This document shows positions 41,897 to 50,242 of a stretch of DNA of 64,000 nucleotides, in pieces. The stretch spans positions 124,001 through 188,000 of the forward strand of contig NZ_RRYH01000007.1 in NCBI RefSeq assembly GCF_004010155.1. The letters run 5' to 3'. This DNA comes from Solirhodobacter olei. Its GTDB lineage: Bacteria > Pseudomonadota > Alphaproteobacteria > Rhodobacterales > Rhodobacteraceae. Numbering within the stretch: the first letter of the stretch is position 1; the number at the start of each line of letters is the position of its first letter. The translations under genes and the position numbers were made by a program. The notes beneath the pieces were generated by a model that was given only the letters and a program-made list of their open reading frames with translations, made no database searches and was not told where the DNA came from.

Positions 41897-43306
41897 GTGA
41901 TCGCCTCCCCTCCTCCCGGCCTTGCCCTGCGCGACACAAGAAGCGACTGGGTCCGCATCCGCACCCTGGTGCTGCTGCGCTGGATGGCGATCTGCGGCCA
42001 GCTCGCCGCGCTTTCGGTCGCGGTCTTCGTCTACCGGCTGCAGATCGAGTTCGGGCTCTGCCTGCTCGTCATCGGCGCCTCGGTGGTGGCCAATCTCGCC
42101 GCGGGCTTCATCCTGCCCTCCAACAAGCGCCTGTCGGAAGGCGAGGCGCTTCTGACGCTGCTCTTCGACATCACCCAGCTCGCGGCGCTTCTTTACATGA
42201 CCGGCGGGCTGGACAATCCCTTCGCGCTGCTGATCCTCGCGCCGGTGACGATCTCGGCCACCGCGCTGCAGCTGCGCACCACCGTGGTGCTCGGCGCCGC
42301 CGCCGCCGCGCTGATCACGGTGCTGGAGCTTTACGCCCTGCCGCTGCGCCTGCCCACCGGCGCGCCGCTCGCCGTGCCGCCGACCCTGCGCTTCGGCTTC
42401 TGGGTCGCCATCGTCACCGGCATCCTGTTCATGGCGGTCTATTCCCGCCGCGTCGCCTCCGAGATCCGCTCCATGTCCGAGGCGCTGCTGGCCGCGCAGA
42501 TGGCGCTCGCCCGCGAGCAGAAGCTGACCGACCTCGGTGGCGTGGTCGCCGCCGCCGCGCATGAGCTGGGCACGCCGCTCGCCACCATCAAGCTGGTCTC
42601 CACCGAGCTGATGGAGGAGCTGAAGGACGACCCCGACCTCGCCTCCGACGCAGAGCTGATCCGCCAGCAGGCCGACCGCTGCCGCGACATCCTCCGCTCC
42701 ATGGGCCAGGCCGGGAAGGACGACCTGCAGATGCACTTCGCCCCGGTGGCCGAAGTCATCCGCGAAGCCGCCGAACCGCACATGGCGCGCGGCAAGACGA
42801 TCGAGCTCTCCGCCCACCCGATCCGCGACGGCGCCGCCCGCCAGCCGACGATCCAGCGCCGGCCGGAGATCGTCCACGGCCTGCGCAACCTGGTGCAGAA
42901 CGCAGTGGATTTCGCCCGCTCCACCGTCTGGGTAGAGGCGGAGTGGACCGCGCGCAGCCTGTCCATCCGCGTCATCGACGATGGGCCGGGCTATCCGCCG
43001 AACGTGCTCGGCCGGATCGGCGACCCGTTCATCCGCGCCCGCGGCGAGGCGCAGCCCGACCCGGAGCGGCCGGAATACGAGGGCATGGGCCTCGGTCTCT
43101 TCATCGCCAAGACCCTGCTGGAGCGCTCGGGAGCCGAGCTGAGCTTCGCCAACGCCGCGCCCCCCACTCCCGCCGCCGCCCCGGCCGGGGGCAGCCCCTC
43201 CGGCCCCGAACGCAGCGGCGCCATCGTCGAGGTGATCTGGCCCCGCGACAGGATCGAGGCAGAGGCCCCGGCCGCCCTTGGCCGGAACCGCCCGATCACG
43301 GCCTAG
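41897..43306 (+). CDS. regB: Redox sensor histidine kinase RegB (PrrB)
   Basis: This 469-residue sensor kinase has six membrane helices (about 25-185). The quinone-binding heptad GGLDNPF is at 103-109, the H-box is AAAAHELGTPLATIK with H222, and the redox-sensing cysteine is C262 in QQADRCRDIL. The ATPase has VQNAVDFA (N-box), DDGPGYP and GMGLGLFIAKTL. Oxidation of the cysteine and of the quinone pool shuts the kinase down. The start is GTG at 41897. Divergent from senC-regA, the standard Rhodobacter arrangement. Confidence 0.96.
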   Translation: MIASPPPGLALRDTRSDWVRIRTLVLLRWMAICGQLAALSVAVFVYRLQIEFGLCLLVIGASVVANLAAGFILPSNKRLSEGEALLTLLFDITQLAALLYMTGGLDNPFALLILAPVTISATALQLRTTVVLGAAAAALITVLELYALPLRLPTGAPLAVPPTLRFGFWVAIVTGILFMAVYSRRVASEIRSMSEALLAAQMALAREQKLTDLGGVVAAAAHELGTPLATIKLVSTELMEELKDDPDLASDAELIRQQADRCRDILRSMGQAGKDDLQMHFAPVAEVIREAAEPHMARGKTIELSAHPIRDGAARQPTIQRRPEIVHGLRNLVQNAVDFARSTVWVEAEWTARSLSIRVIDDGPGYPPNVLGRIGDPFIRARGEAQPDPERPEYEGMGLGLFIAKTLLERSGAELSFANAAPPTPAAAPAGGSPSGPERSGAIVEVIWPRDRIEAEAPAALGRNRPITA

Positions 43307-43551
43307 GCCGCTGTAGGCGAATCCCCCCCCGGGTGTCCCATGTGCCCTGGTCGGGCGGCGGGCGCGTTCGGCCCCGGTGACCCCCCTGGCGGATCCGGGA
43401 ATTGGCCCAAATCCGGGGTCGCCGCCGGGCGGTTGCACCACCATCCGGATCACGATTCCCTTCCGGCGCAGCGCATTAACACACTGTTAACCTTTTCAAC
43501 CTCTGGTTTTAACTTCGAACCCACGCAGATGGGCAGGATGGGAAAAGGTCT

Positions 43552-45105
43552 ATGCCAGTTATCCACTTTTTTACGATTGTTACCGCCTCCGTAACTGCCG
43601 CTATGGTTGTTCTTGCCTACTTGCAGCCCACGATGAACCGGTCACGCCGGCGACACGGGGCCGAGGCCGGGGCGCCCTGCGTCTTCCTCTTCGACCGCGC
43701 CGAGCTGCTCGACGCCACGGACGGCGCGCGCGCCCTCCTGGCGGCCAGCCCGTTGGACGGCGACGCCTGGACCCGGTTCCTCGCCTTCGCCGCGCCGCGC
43801 TTCCTGGGGGTGGAGGAAAAGCTGGCCCGGCTCGCCGATCTTGGCCGCCTCTGCCTTCCCGCCGCCAGCCGAACCCCGATGACGCTCCGCGCCGAATGGC
43901 ATGCCGGCCTGATCCGCATCGTCATCAGCCAGCAGCCCTGCACGGATGGCGCCGAGGCCAGCGACGGCCTCGACCGCCAGGCGATGGAGGAAGAGGTGGA
44001 GACGCTGCGCAGCACGCTCGACCGCGCGCCCCTGCCGGTCTGGCGCGAGGATGCCACCGGCACCGTCACCTGGGCCAACCGCCCCTACATGGATCTCGCC
44101 GGCCGCCTCGAAGGCCGGGGCGATGTGCCCGCCTGGCCGCTGCCCGCGGTCTTCCCCGGGGGCGACGGCGCCACGGCCCGGCGCCGCCACGAACTGGCCC
44201 TGCCCGGGCAGGAGGACCCCGGCTGGTACGATATCCTCAGCTTCCCGCAGGGCGGCGACCGGATCCATTATGCCCTGCCCGCCGACGAGGCCGCCCATGC
44301 CCAGGCGGCCTTGCGCAGCTTCGTGCAGACCCTCACCAAGACCTTCGCGCATCTCACCATCGGCCTCGCCATCTTCGACGGCAAGCGCCAGCTCGCGCTC
44401 TTCAACCCGGCCCTGATCGAGCTGACCGGCCTGACGGCGGAATTCCTGTCCTCCCGTCCCAGCCTGTTTAGGATGCTCGACGCCATGCGCGAGCACCAGA
44501 TGCTGCCCGAGCCGCAGGACTACAAAGCCTGGCGGGCCGAGATCGTCGCCCTCGAACAGGCCGCCGCCACCGGCCAGTTCGAGGAGACCTGGACCCTGCC
44601 GGGCGGGCAGACCTACCGCGTCACCGGCCAGCCTCACCCCGACGGCGCGCTCGCCTTCGTGCTGGAGGACATCAGCGCCGAGATGACGCTGACCCGCCGG
44701 TTCCGCGCCGACCTGGAACTCAGCCACGCCGTCATCGACTGCTTCGACGAGGCGGTGGCCGTCTTCTCCCCCTCCGGTCTCCTGGTCCATGCCAATGCCG
44801 CCTATGGCGAACTCTGGCACGACGCGGCCGACGCCGGCGGCGACACCTCGATCACAGAAGCCGTGCGCTCCTGGCAGCGCCGCTCCTCAGTCTCGCCGGT
44901 CTGGTCAGAGGCGCGCGCCTTCGTGCTGGACAGCGGCGTGCGAAAACCCTGGCAAGGCGAGGCACGGCTCAGCGACGGGCGGCTCCTCGCCTGCCGGTTC
45001 GCCGCCCTGCCGGGCGGCGCGTCGCTGATCGGTTTCTCGATGGCCCGGGCGGACGGCACCCGCCGGCTGTCGGGCGTTGCCGGGGGCAAGCGCCAGACCG
45101 CCTGA
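43552..45105 (+). CDS. Membrane-anchored multi-PAS protein lacking a kinase domain
   Basis: This 517-residue protein has one N-terminal membrane helix (about 5-24, HFFTIVTASVTAAMVVLAYL), then three PAS-like regions around residues 155-240 (PVWREDATGTVTWANRPYMDL), 265-385 (LTIGLAIFDGKRQLALFNPA...VTGQPHPDGALAFVLEDIS) and 395-505 (CFDEAVAVFSPSGLLVHANAAY). No histidine kinase, GGDEF, EAL or output domain follows. It sits between regB and tsaE. It may be a truncated sensor or an adaptor for another kinase. The start ATG at 43552 has AAAGG upstream; the preceding 80 bases are AT-rich and promoter-like. Confidence 0.75.
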   Translation: MPVIHFFTIVTASVTAAMVVLAYLQPTMNRSRRRHGAEAGAPCVFLFDRAELLDATDGARALLAASPLDGDAWTRFLAFAAPRFLGVEEKLARLADLGRLCLPAASRTPMTLRAEWHAGLIRIVISQQPCTDGAEASDGLDRQAMEEEVETLRSTLDRAPLPVWREDATGTVTWANRPYMDLAGRLEGRGDVPAWPLPAVFPGGDGATARRRHELALPGQEDPGWYDILSFPQGGDRIHYALPADEAAHAQAALRSFVQTLTKTFAHLTIGLAIFDGKRQLALFNPALIELTGLTAEFLSSRPSLFRMLDAMREHQMLPEPQDYKAWRAEIVALEQAAATGQFEETWTLPGGQTYRVTGQPHPDGALAFVLEDISAEMTLTRRFRADLELSHAVIDCFDEAVAVFSPSGLLVHANAAYGELWHDAADAGGDTSITEAVRSWQRRSSVSPVWSEARAFVLDSGVRKPWQGEARLSDGRLLACRFAALPGGASLIGFSMARADGTRRLSGVAGGKRQTA

Positions 45106-45147
45106 TCGCGCTTGCGGAGGTCCGCGCCCTCGGTCAGACTCGGGAGC

Positions 45148-45642
45148 ATGAGCGCCGCCCGCCTTCGCATCCCCCTCGCCTCGGCCGAGGCCACCACCCG
45201 GCTCGGCGCCCTGCTCGCGCCGTACCTCGTGCCGGGCGATACGCTGCTCCTCTCCGGCCCGATCGGCGCAGGAAAGACCCATCTCGCCCGCGCCCTGATC
45301 CAGGCCCGCCTCGCCGCCGAGGGTCTGGCGGAAGACGTGCCCTCCCCCACCTTCACGCTGGTCCAGACCTATGTCGCCGGGGATGTGGAGATCTGGCACG
45401 CCGACCTTTACCGCCTCTCCGACCCGGCCGAGATCGCCGAGCTGGGGCTGGAGGATGCGTTCGAGACCGCGATCTGCCTGGTCGAATGGCCCGACCGACT
45501 CGGCCCCGACGCGCCCGCCGGCGCGCTGACGATCGACCTCGCCGCGACCTCCGACGGCCTTTCGCGCACCGCGGACCTGCACGGGCCGGAACGCTGGGCC
45601 CCGATCCTCGCCGCGATCTCGGGGGAGCGCGCCCTTGCCTGA
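45148..45642 (+). CDS. tsaE: tRNA t6A synthesis ATPase TsaE
   Basis: This 164-residue P-loop ATPase supports TsaD in making t6A37. Walker A is GPIGAGKTH (residues 37-45), with SPTFTLVQTY and the conserved WHADLYRL. The ATG at 45148 follows GGGAG and gives the normal length. The end overlaps the TTG start of amgK by eight bases. Confidence 0.93.
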   Translation: MSAARLRIPLASAEATTRLGALLAPYLVPGDTLLLSGPIGAGKTHLARALIQARLAAEGLAEDVPSPTFTLVQTYVAGDVEIWHADLYRLSDPAEIAELGLEDAFETAICLVEWPDRLGPDAPAGALTIDLAATSDGLSRTADLHGPERWAPILAAISGERALA

Positions 45643-46654
45643 CCGCGCCCGTGACGCCACGGCCTTCTGCCGCGCCGCCGGCTGGGGGGAAGCCAGTCGC
45701 CGCTTCCTCGCCGGCGACGCCTCCGCCCGCCGCTACGAGCGGCTGACGCGGCCCGGCGGCGAAACCGCCGTCCTGATGGACGCGCCCCCCGGCTCCGGCG
45801 AAGACCTCCCCGCCTTTCTGCGCATCGGCGCCCACCTCCACGCCCTCGGCCTCAGCACCCCCACGGTGCTGGCCGAGGATCAGGCCCAGGGCTTCCTCCT
45901 CCTGGAAGACCTCGGCGACGCCCTCTTTGCCCGGGTGCTGGAGGCCGAACCCGCCCGCGAGGCCGAACTCTACACCGCCGCGACCGACGTGCTGATCCGC
46001 CTGCAATCGGCCCCGCCGCTCCCCGGCCTGCCGGTCTACGACACCCCCGCGCTGGCCGAGGCCGCAGGTCCCGCGATCACCTATTACCGCTTTGCCCTGA
46101 CCGGCGAGCGCGACGACCCGGCCGCGCTCACCGCCGCCCTCCACGCGGCCCTCGACGCGCTGCCGCCACTCGCCCCGGTGATGATCCATCGAGACTATCA
46201 CGCCGAAAACCTGCTCTGGCTGCCGGACCGGGAAGGCCTCGCCCGCGCCGGGGTCATCGACTTCCAGCTCGCCATGCTGAGCCACCCCGCCTACGACCTC
46301 GTCTCGCTCCTGCAGGACGCGCGCCGCGATATTTCGCCCGCGACAGAGGCCGCGATGATCGCCCGCTTCACCGCCGCCCGAGGCCTCGACCCCGCCGCCT
46401 TCCGCCGCGCCTACGATACCATCGGCGCCCAGCGCCACCTGCGCATCCTCGGCATCTTCGCCCGCCTCGCGCTCGAGGATCGCAAGACCGGCTACCTCGT
46501 CCACATGCCCCGGATCTGGCGCGACCTTCAGCGCTGCCTCGCCGACCCCGCCCTCGCGCCGCTGGCCCAGACCGTCGGCCGCCTCTTGCCCGCCCCCAGC
46601 CCCGAAGCCATCCAGCGCCTGACCGACCGATGCCAGACCTGCCCCACGCCCTGA
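45635..46654 (+). CDS. amgK: N-acetylmuramate/N-acetylglucosamine kinase AmgK
   Basis: This 339-residue APH-fold sugar kinase phosphorylates the anomeric carbon of MurNAc (and GlcNAc) for peptidoglycan recycling that bypasses de novo UDP-MurNAc synthesis, a route linked to fosfomycin tolerance. Motifs are SARRYERL, FLLLEDLGDALF, the catalytic VMIHRDYHAENLLWL and VIDFQLAMLSHPAYDL. The start is TTG at 45635, overlapping tsaE; the next gene is murU, the following enzyme, which fixes the assignment among APH kinases. Confidence 0.9.
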   Translation: MPDRARDATAFCRAAGWGEASRRFLAGDASARRYERLTRPGGETAVLMDAPPGSGEDLPAFLRIGAHLHALGLSTPTVLAEDQAQGFLLLEDLGDALFARVLEAEPAREAELYTAATDVLIRLQSAPPLPGLPVYDTPALAEAAGPAITYYRFALTGERDDPAALTAALHAALDALPPLAPVMIHRDYHAENLLWLPDREGLARAGVIDFQLAMLSHPAYDLVSLLQDARRDISPATEAAMIARFTAARGLDPAAFRRAYDTIGAQRHLRILGIFARLALEDRKTGYLVHMPRIWRDLQRCLADPALAPLAQTVGRLLPAPSPEAIQRLTDRCQTCPTP

Positions 46655-47319
46655 TGCTCTTCGCCGCCGGCCTCGGCACCCGCATGGGCGCGCTGACGGC
46701 CGACCGCCCGAAGCCGCTGGTAGAGGTCGCCGGCCGGCCCCTGATCGACCACGCCCTTGCGCTGGCCGATGCCGCCGGCGTCACCCGCATCGTCGCCAAT
46801 ACCCATTACCTGCCCGGCCAGATCGCCGCCCACCTCGCCCCCCGCGGCATCCCGCTCTCGCACGAGTCCGAGCGGCTGGAGACCGGCGGCGGCCTCAAGG
46901 CGGCGCTGCCGCTCCTTGGCCCCGGCCCGGTCTTCACGCTGAACACCGATGCCGTCTGGACCGGCGCCAACCCGCTTCTCGAACTCGCCGCCGCCTGGGA
47001 TCCCGCGCGGATGGACGCGCTTGCCCTCGTCGTCCCGCAGGAAAACGCGCTGGGCCACCCGGGGCTCGGAGATTTCCTTCTCGATGCCGAGGGCCGCATC
47101 ACCCGCGGCCGCGGCCCGATCTACGCCGGCGTCCAGATCATCAAGCCGGAGTTCGTCGCCGCCGTCCCCGACACGGTTTTCTCCATGAACAGGGTCTGGG
47201 ACAGCCTGATCGCCAACGGCCGCTGCTTCGGCGCCGTGCATGACGGCCTCTGGTGCGACGTCGGCCGCCCCGAGGGCATCGCACTGGCCGAGGCGATGCT
47301 GGCAGGCGCCGATGTTTGA
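46630..47319 (+). CDS. murU: N-acetylmuramate-1-phosphate uridylyltransferase MurU
   Basis: This 229-residue nucleotidyltransferase makes UDP-MurNAc from MurNAc-alpha-1-phosphate. It has the signature LMLFAAGLGTRMGALT...RPKPLVEVAGRPLI (nucleotide loop and lysine), NTHYLPGQI, ESERLETGGGLKAAL, and the metal Asp in TLNTDAVW. It overlaps amgK by 25 bases and addB by eight. Nucleotidyltransferases of this type can also act on other sugar phosphates, but the amgK neighbour decides. Confidence 0.92.
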   Translation: MPDLPHALMLFAAGLGTRMGALTADRPKPLVEVAGRPLIDHALALADAAGVTRIVANTHYLPGQIAAHLAPRGIPLSHESERLETGGGLKAALPLLGPGPVFTLNTDAVWTGANPLLELAAAWDPARMDALALVVPQENALGHPGLGDFLLDAEGRITRGRGPIYAGVQIIKPEFVAAVPDTVFSMNRVWDSLIANGRCFGAVHDGLWCDVGRPEGIALAEAMLAGADV

Positions 47320-50242
47320 TCCCGCCGCCCCCCGCATCTTCGGCCTTGCCCCCGGCGTGGACTTTCCCCGCGCCCTTGCCGAGGGCCTGCTGGCCCGCAC
47401 GAAAGACCAGCCGCCCGAAGCGCTGGCCCGGGTCGAGATCTTCCTCAACACCGGCCGGATGCAGCGCCGCCTGCGGGGCCTTCTTGCCGAAACCGGGGCG
47501 CTGTTGCTCCCGAAGCTCCGCCTCGTCACCGACCTCGCCACGGACCCGGCCGCCGCCGCGCTTCCGCCCGCCGTTCCGCCGCTGCGCCGGCGGCTTGAGC
47601 TCACCCGCCTCACCGCGGCGCTTCTGGATGCAGAGCCCGACCTCGCCCCCCGCGCGGCCCTCTACGACCTCGCCGACAGCCTCGCGCGGCTGATGGACGA
47701 GATGCAGGGCGAAGCCGTCCCCCCAGAGGCGCTCGACACGCTCGACCTTTCCGAGCACTCCCGCCATTGGGACCGAAGCCTGAAGTTCCTCAAGATCGTC
47801 GCCCCCTTCTTCGGCCCCGAGGCCGAGCCCGATCAGGAGGCCCGCCAGCGCCGGATCGTGGAGGCGCTCGCCGCCCGCTGGCTGACGAACCCGCCCGATC
47901 ACCCGGTGATCATCGCCGGCTCCACCGGCTCGCGCGGCACGACGCTCGCCTTCATGCGCGCGGTGGCGCAGCTTCCCCAGGGCGCCATTGTCCTGCCCGG
48001 CTTCGACTTCGACACGCCGGCGCCTGTCTGGGACAGCCTCGCCGATGCGATGACGGGCGAGGATCACCCCCAGTTCCGCTTCATGCGGCTCTGTTCCAGC
48101 CTGAACCTATCCCCCACCGAGGTTCGCCCCTGGACGGACACGCCCGCCCCCGACCCGGCCCGGAACCGCCTCGTCTCCCTTTCCCTGCGCCCCGCGCCGG
48201 TCACCGACCAGTGGATGCGCGAGGGCCAGCACCTGCCCGACCTGCCCGGGGCGACCGCCGCCCTCTCCCTCATCGAGGCCCCCGGCCCGCGGGCCGAGGC
48301 GCTGGCCATCGCGCTCCGCCTCCGCCGCGCGGCGGAGGACGGGCAGACGGCCGCCCTCGTCACCCCGGACCGGATGCTGACCCGCCAGGTCACCGCGGCG
48401 CTCACCCGCTGGGGCCTGCGCCCCGACGACAGCGCCGGCCAGCCGCTGCCGCTCTCGCCCCCCGGCCGGCTCCTGCGCCATGTCGCCGCCCTCTCCGGCC
48501 GCCGCCTGACGATGGACGCGCTGCTGACCCTGCTGAAGCACCCGCTCACCAACTCCGGCTCCGGCGCGCGCGGCGACCACCTGCGCTGGACCCGCGCGCT
48601 GGAAATTCACCTCCGCGCCTCCGGCCCCGCCTTCCCGGAGCCGGAAGGCCTGCTCGCCTGGGCCGAGGACAAGGACGACCCCGCCCTCACCGCCTGGGCC
48701 CGCTGGCTCGGCGCGGCCACCGGCGGGCTGGCGGAAACCGGAACGGAGCCGCTCGAAACCCATGTCTCCCGCCACATCGCCCGGGCGGAGGCACTGGCCT
48801 GCGGCCCCTCGGGCGAGGGCAGCGGAGAGCTCTGGCTGAAGGAGGCCGGGGCCACAGCCCGCACCGCGGTCGATGAACTCCTGCGCGAGGCGAAATACGG
48901 TGGCGAGATCTCCGCCTTCGATTACGAGGCCCTCTTCACCGCCATCCTGCAGCGGCACGAGGTCCGCAGCGCCGAAACCGTCCACCCGCAGATCATGATC
49001 CGCGGTACGATCGAGGCGCGAGTGCGCGAGGCCGGCCTCGTCATCCTCGGCGGGCTGAACGACGGGATCTGGCCGCCCAGCCCCGCGCCTGACCCCTGGC
49101 TGAACCGCCAGATGCGTCACGATCTGTCTCTGTTACTGCCCGAACGGCAGATCGGCCTCTCCGCCCACGACTACCAGCAGGCCGTCGGCGCGCCGGAGGT
49201 CATCCTCTCCCGCGCCATTCGCGACGACGAGGCGGAAACCGTCGCCTCCCGCTGGCTGAACCGGCTGACGAACCTGCTGGACGGCCTGCCCGCCCGCAGC
49301 GGGCCAGAGGCGCTGGCCGCCATGAAGGCCCGCGGCCGCCATTGGCTGGCGCTTGCCGAAGCGCTCGACGCCCCGCCCGAAGCCACGCCCCCGGCAAACC
49401 GCCCCTCCCCGCGCCCGCCGGTGGAGGCGCGGCCCAGGCGTCTCGCCGTCACCGGCATCCAGCGCCTGATCCGCGACCCCTACGCGATCTACGCACGCTA
49501 CATCCTGCGCCTCTTCCCGCTCGACCCGCTCCACCCCGCGCCGGACCCCCGCCTGCGCGGCTCGGTCCTGCACGCGATCCTCGAAAAGTTCATCAACGAG
49601 CGCCGTGATGCGCCGGCGGAGGCCACGCAGGCCCGCCTTCTCGCCATCGCCGACGAGGTCATGGCAGCGGAAATCCCCTGGACCACCGCCCGCCGCCTCT
49701 GGCGGGCCCGGCTGGAGGCCGCCGCCCCAAGCTTCCTCGCGCTTGAACAAAGGCGCCCCGGCGCCCCCGCGCTGCTGGAGGAAAAGGGCGGTGCCGACCT
49801 CCCCGGCCTCGGCTTCACCCTGACCGCGAAGCCCGACCGGATCGACGAATTGCCCGACGGCAGCCTGCATATCCTCGACTACAAGACCGGCGCGCTGCCC
49901 AGCGCCCGCCAGCAGCGCGTCTTCGACAAGCAGCTGCTGCTGGAAGCCGCGCTAGCCGAACGCGGCGCTTTCAAAAGCCTCGGCCCGCGCCCGGTTTCGC
50001 TGGTCACCTACCTCGGCCTCACCCGCCCGGCGAAGGAATCGGCCATCGAGATCACGCCCGATCTGACCGCGCAGGTGTGGGAGGAGCTGGAGAGCCTGAT
50101 CAGACGCTATTCCAGCCCGAAACTCGGCTACACCGCCCGCCGCGCGATGGAGCGGGAGGCCGACCGCTCGGATTACGACCACCTCGCCCGCTTCGGCGAA
50201 TGGGACATGGCCGACGCTCCGAAGCCGGAGGATGTGCCATGA
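47312..50242 (+). CDS. addB: Double-strand break repair protein AddB
   Basis: This 976-residue subunit of the AddAB helicase-nuclease processes DNA ends for RecA. It has an inactivated helicase-like N-terminal region (FGLAPGVDFPRALAEGLL start, alphaproteobacterial type) and a C-terminal RecB-type nuclease with LHAILEKFINE and the catalytic HILDYKTGALP. I see no four-cysteine Fe-S cluster of the Bacillus kind. The ATG at 47312 overlaps the murU stop, and the end overlaps addA by four bases. Confidence 0.93.
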   Translation: MFDPAAPRIFGLAPGVDFPRALAEGLLARTKDQPPEALARVEIFLNTGRMQRRLRGLLAETGALLLPKLRLVTDLATDPAAAALPPAVPPLRRRLELTRLTAALLDAEPDLAPRAALYDLADSLARLMDEMQGEAVPPEALDTLDLSEHSRHWDRSLKFLKIVAPFFGPEAEPDQEARQRRIVEALAARWLTNPPDHPVIIAGSTGSRGTTLAFMRAVAQLPQGAIVLPGFDFDTPAPVWDSLADAMTGEDHPQFRFMRLCSSLNLSPTEVRPWTDTPAPDPARNRLVSLSLRPAPVTDQWMREGQHLPDLPGATAALSLIEAPGPRAEALAIALRLRRAAEDGQTAALVTPDRMLTRQVTAALTRWGLRPDDSAGQPLPLSPPGRLLRHVAALSGRRLTMDALLTLLKHPLTNSGSGARGDHLRWTRALEIHLRASGPAFPEPEGLLAWAEDKDDPALTAWARWLGAATGGLAETGTEPLETHVSRHIARAEALACGPSGEGSGELWLKEAGATARTAVDELLREAKYGGEISAFDYEALFTAILQRHEVRSAETVHPQIMIRGTIEARVREAGLVILGGLNDGIWPPSPAPDPWLNRQMRHDLSLLLPERQIGLSAHDYQQAVGAPEVILSRAIRDDEAETVASRWLNRLTNLLDGLPARSGPEALAAMKARGRHWLALAEALDAPPEATPPANRPSPRPPVEARPRRLAVTGIQRLIRDPYAIYARYILRLFPLDPLHPAPDPRLRGSVLHAILEKFINERRDAPAEATQARLLAIADEVMAAEIPWTTARRLWRARLEAAAPSFLALEQRRPGAPALLEEKGGADLPGLGFTLTAKPDRIDELPDGSLHILDYKTGALPSARQQRVFDKQLLLEAALAERGAFKSLGPRPVSLVTYLGLTRPAKESAIEITPDLTAQVWEELESLIRRYSSPKLGYTARRAMEREADRSDYDHLARFGEWDMADAPKPEDVP

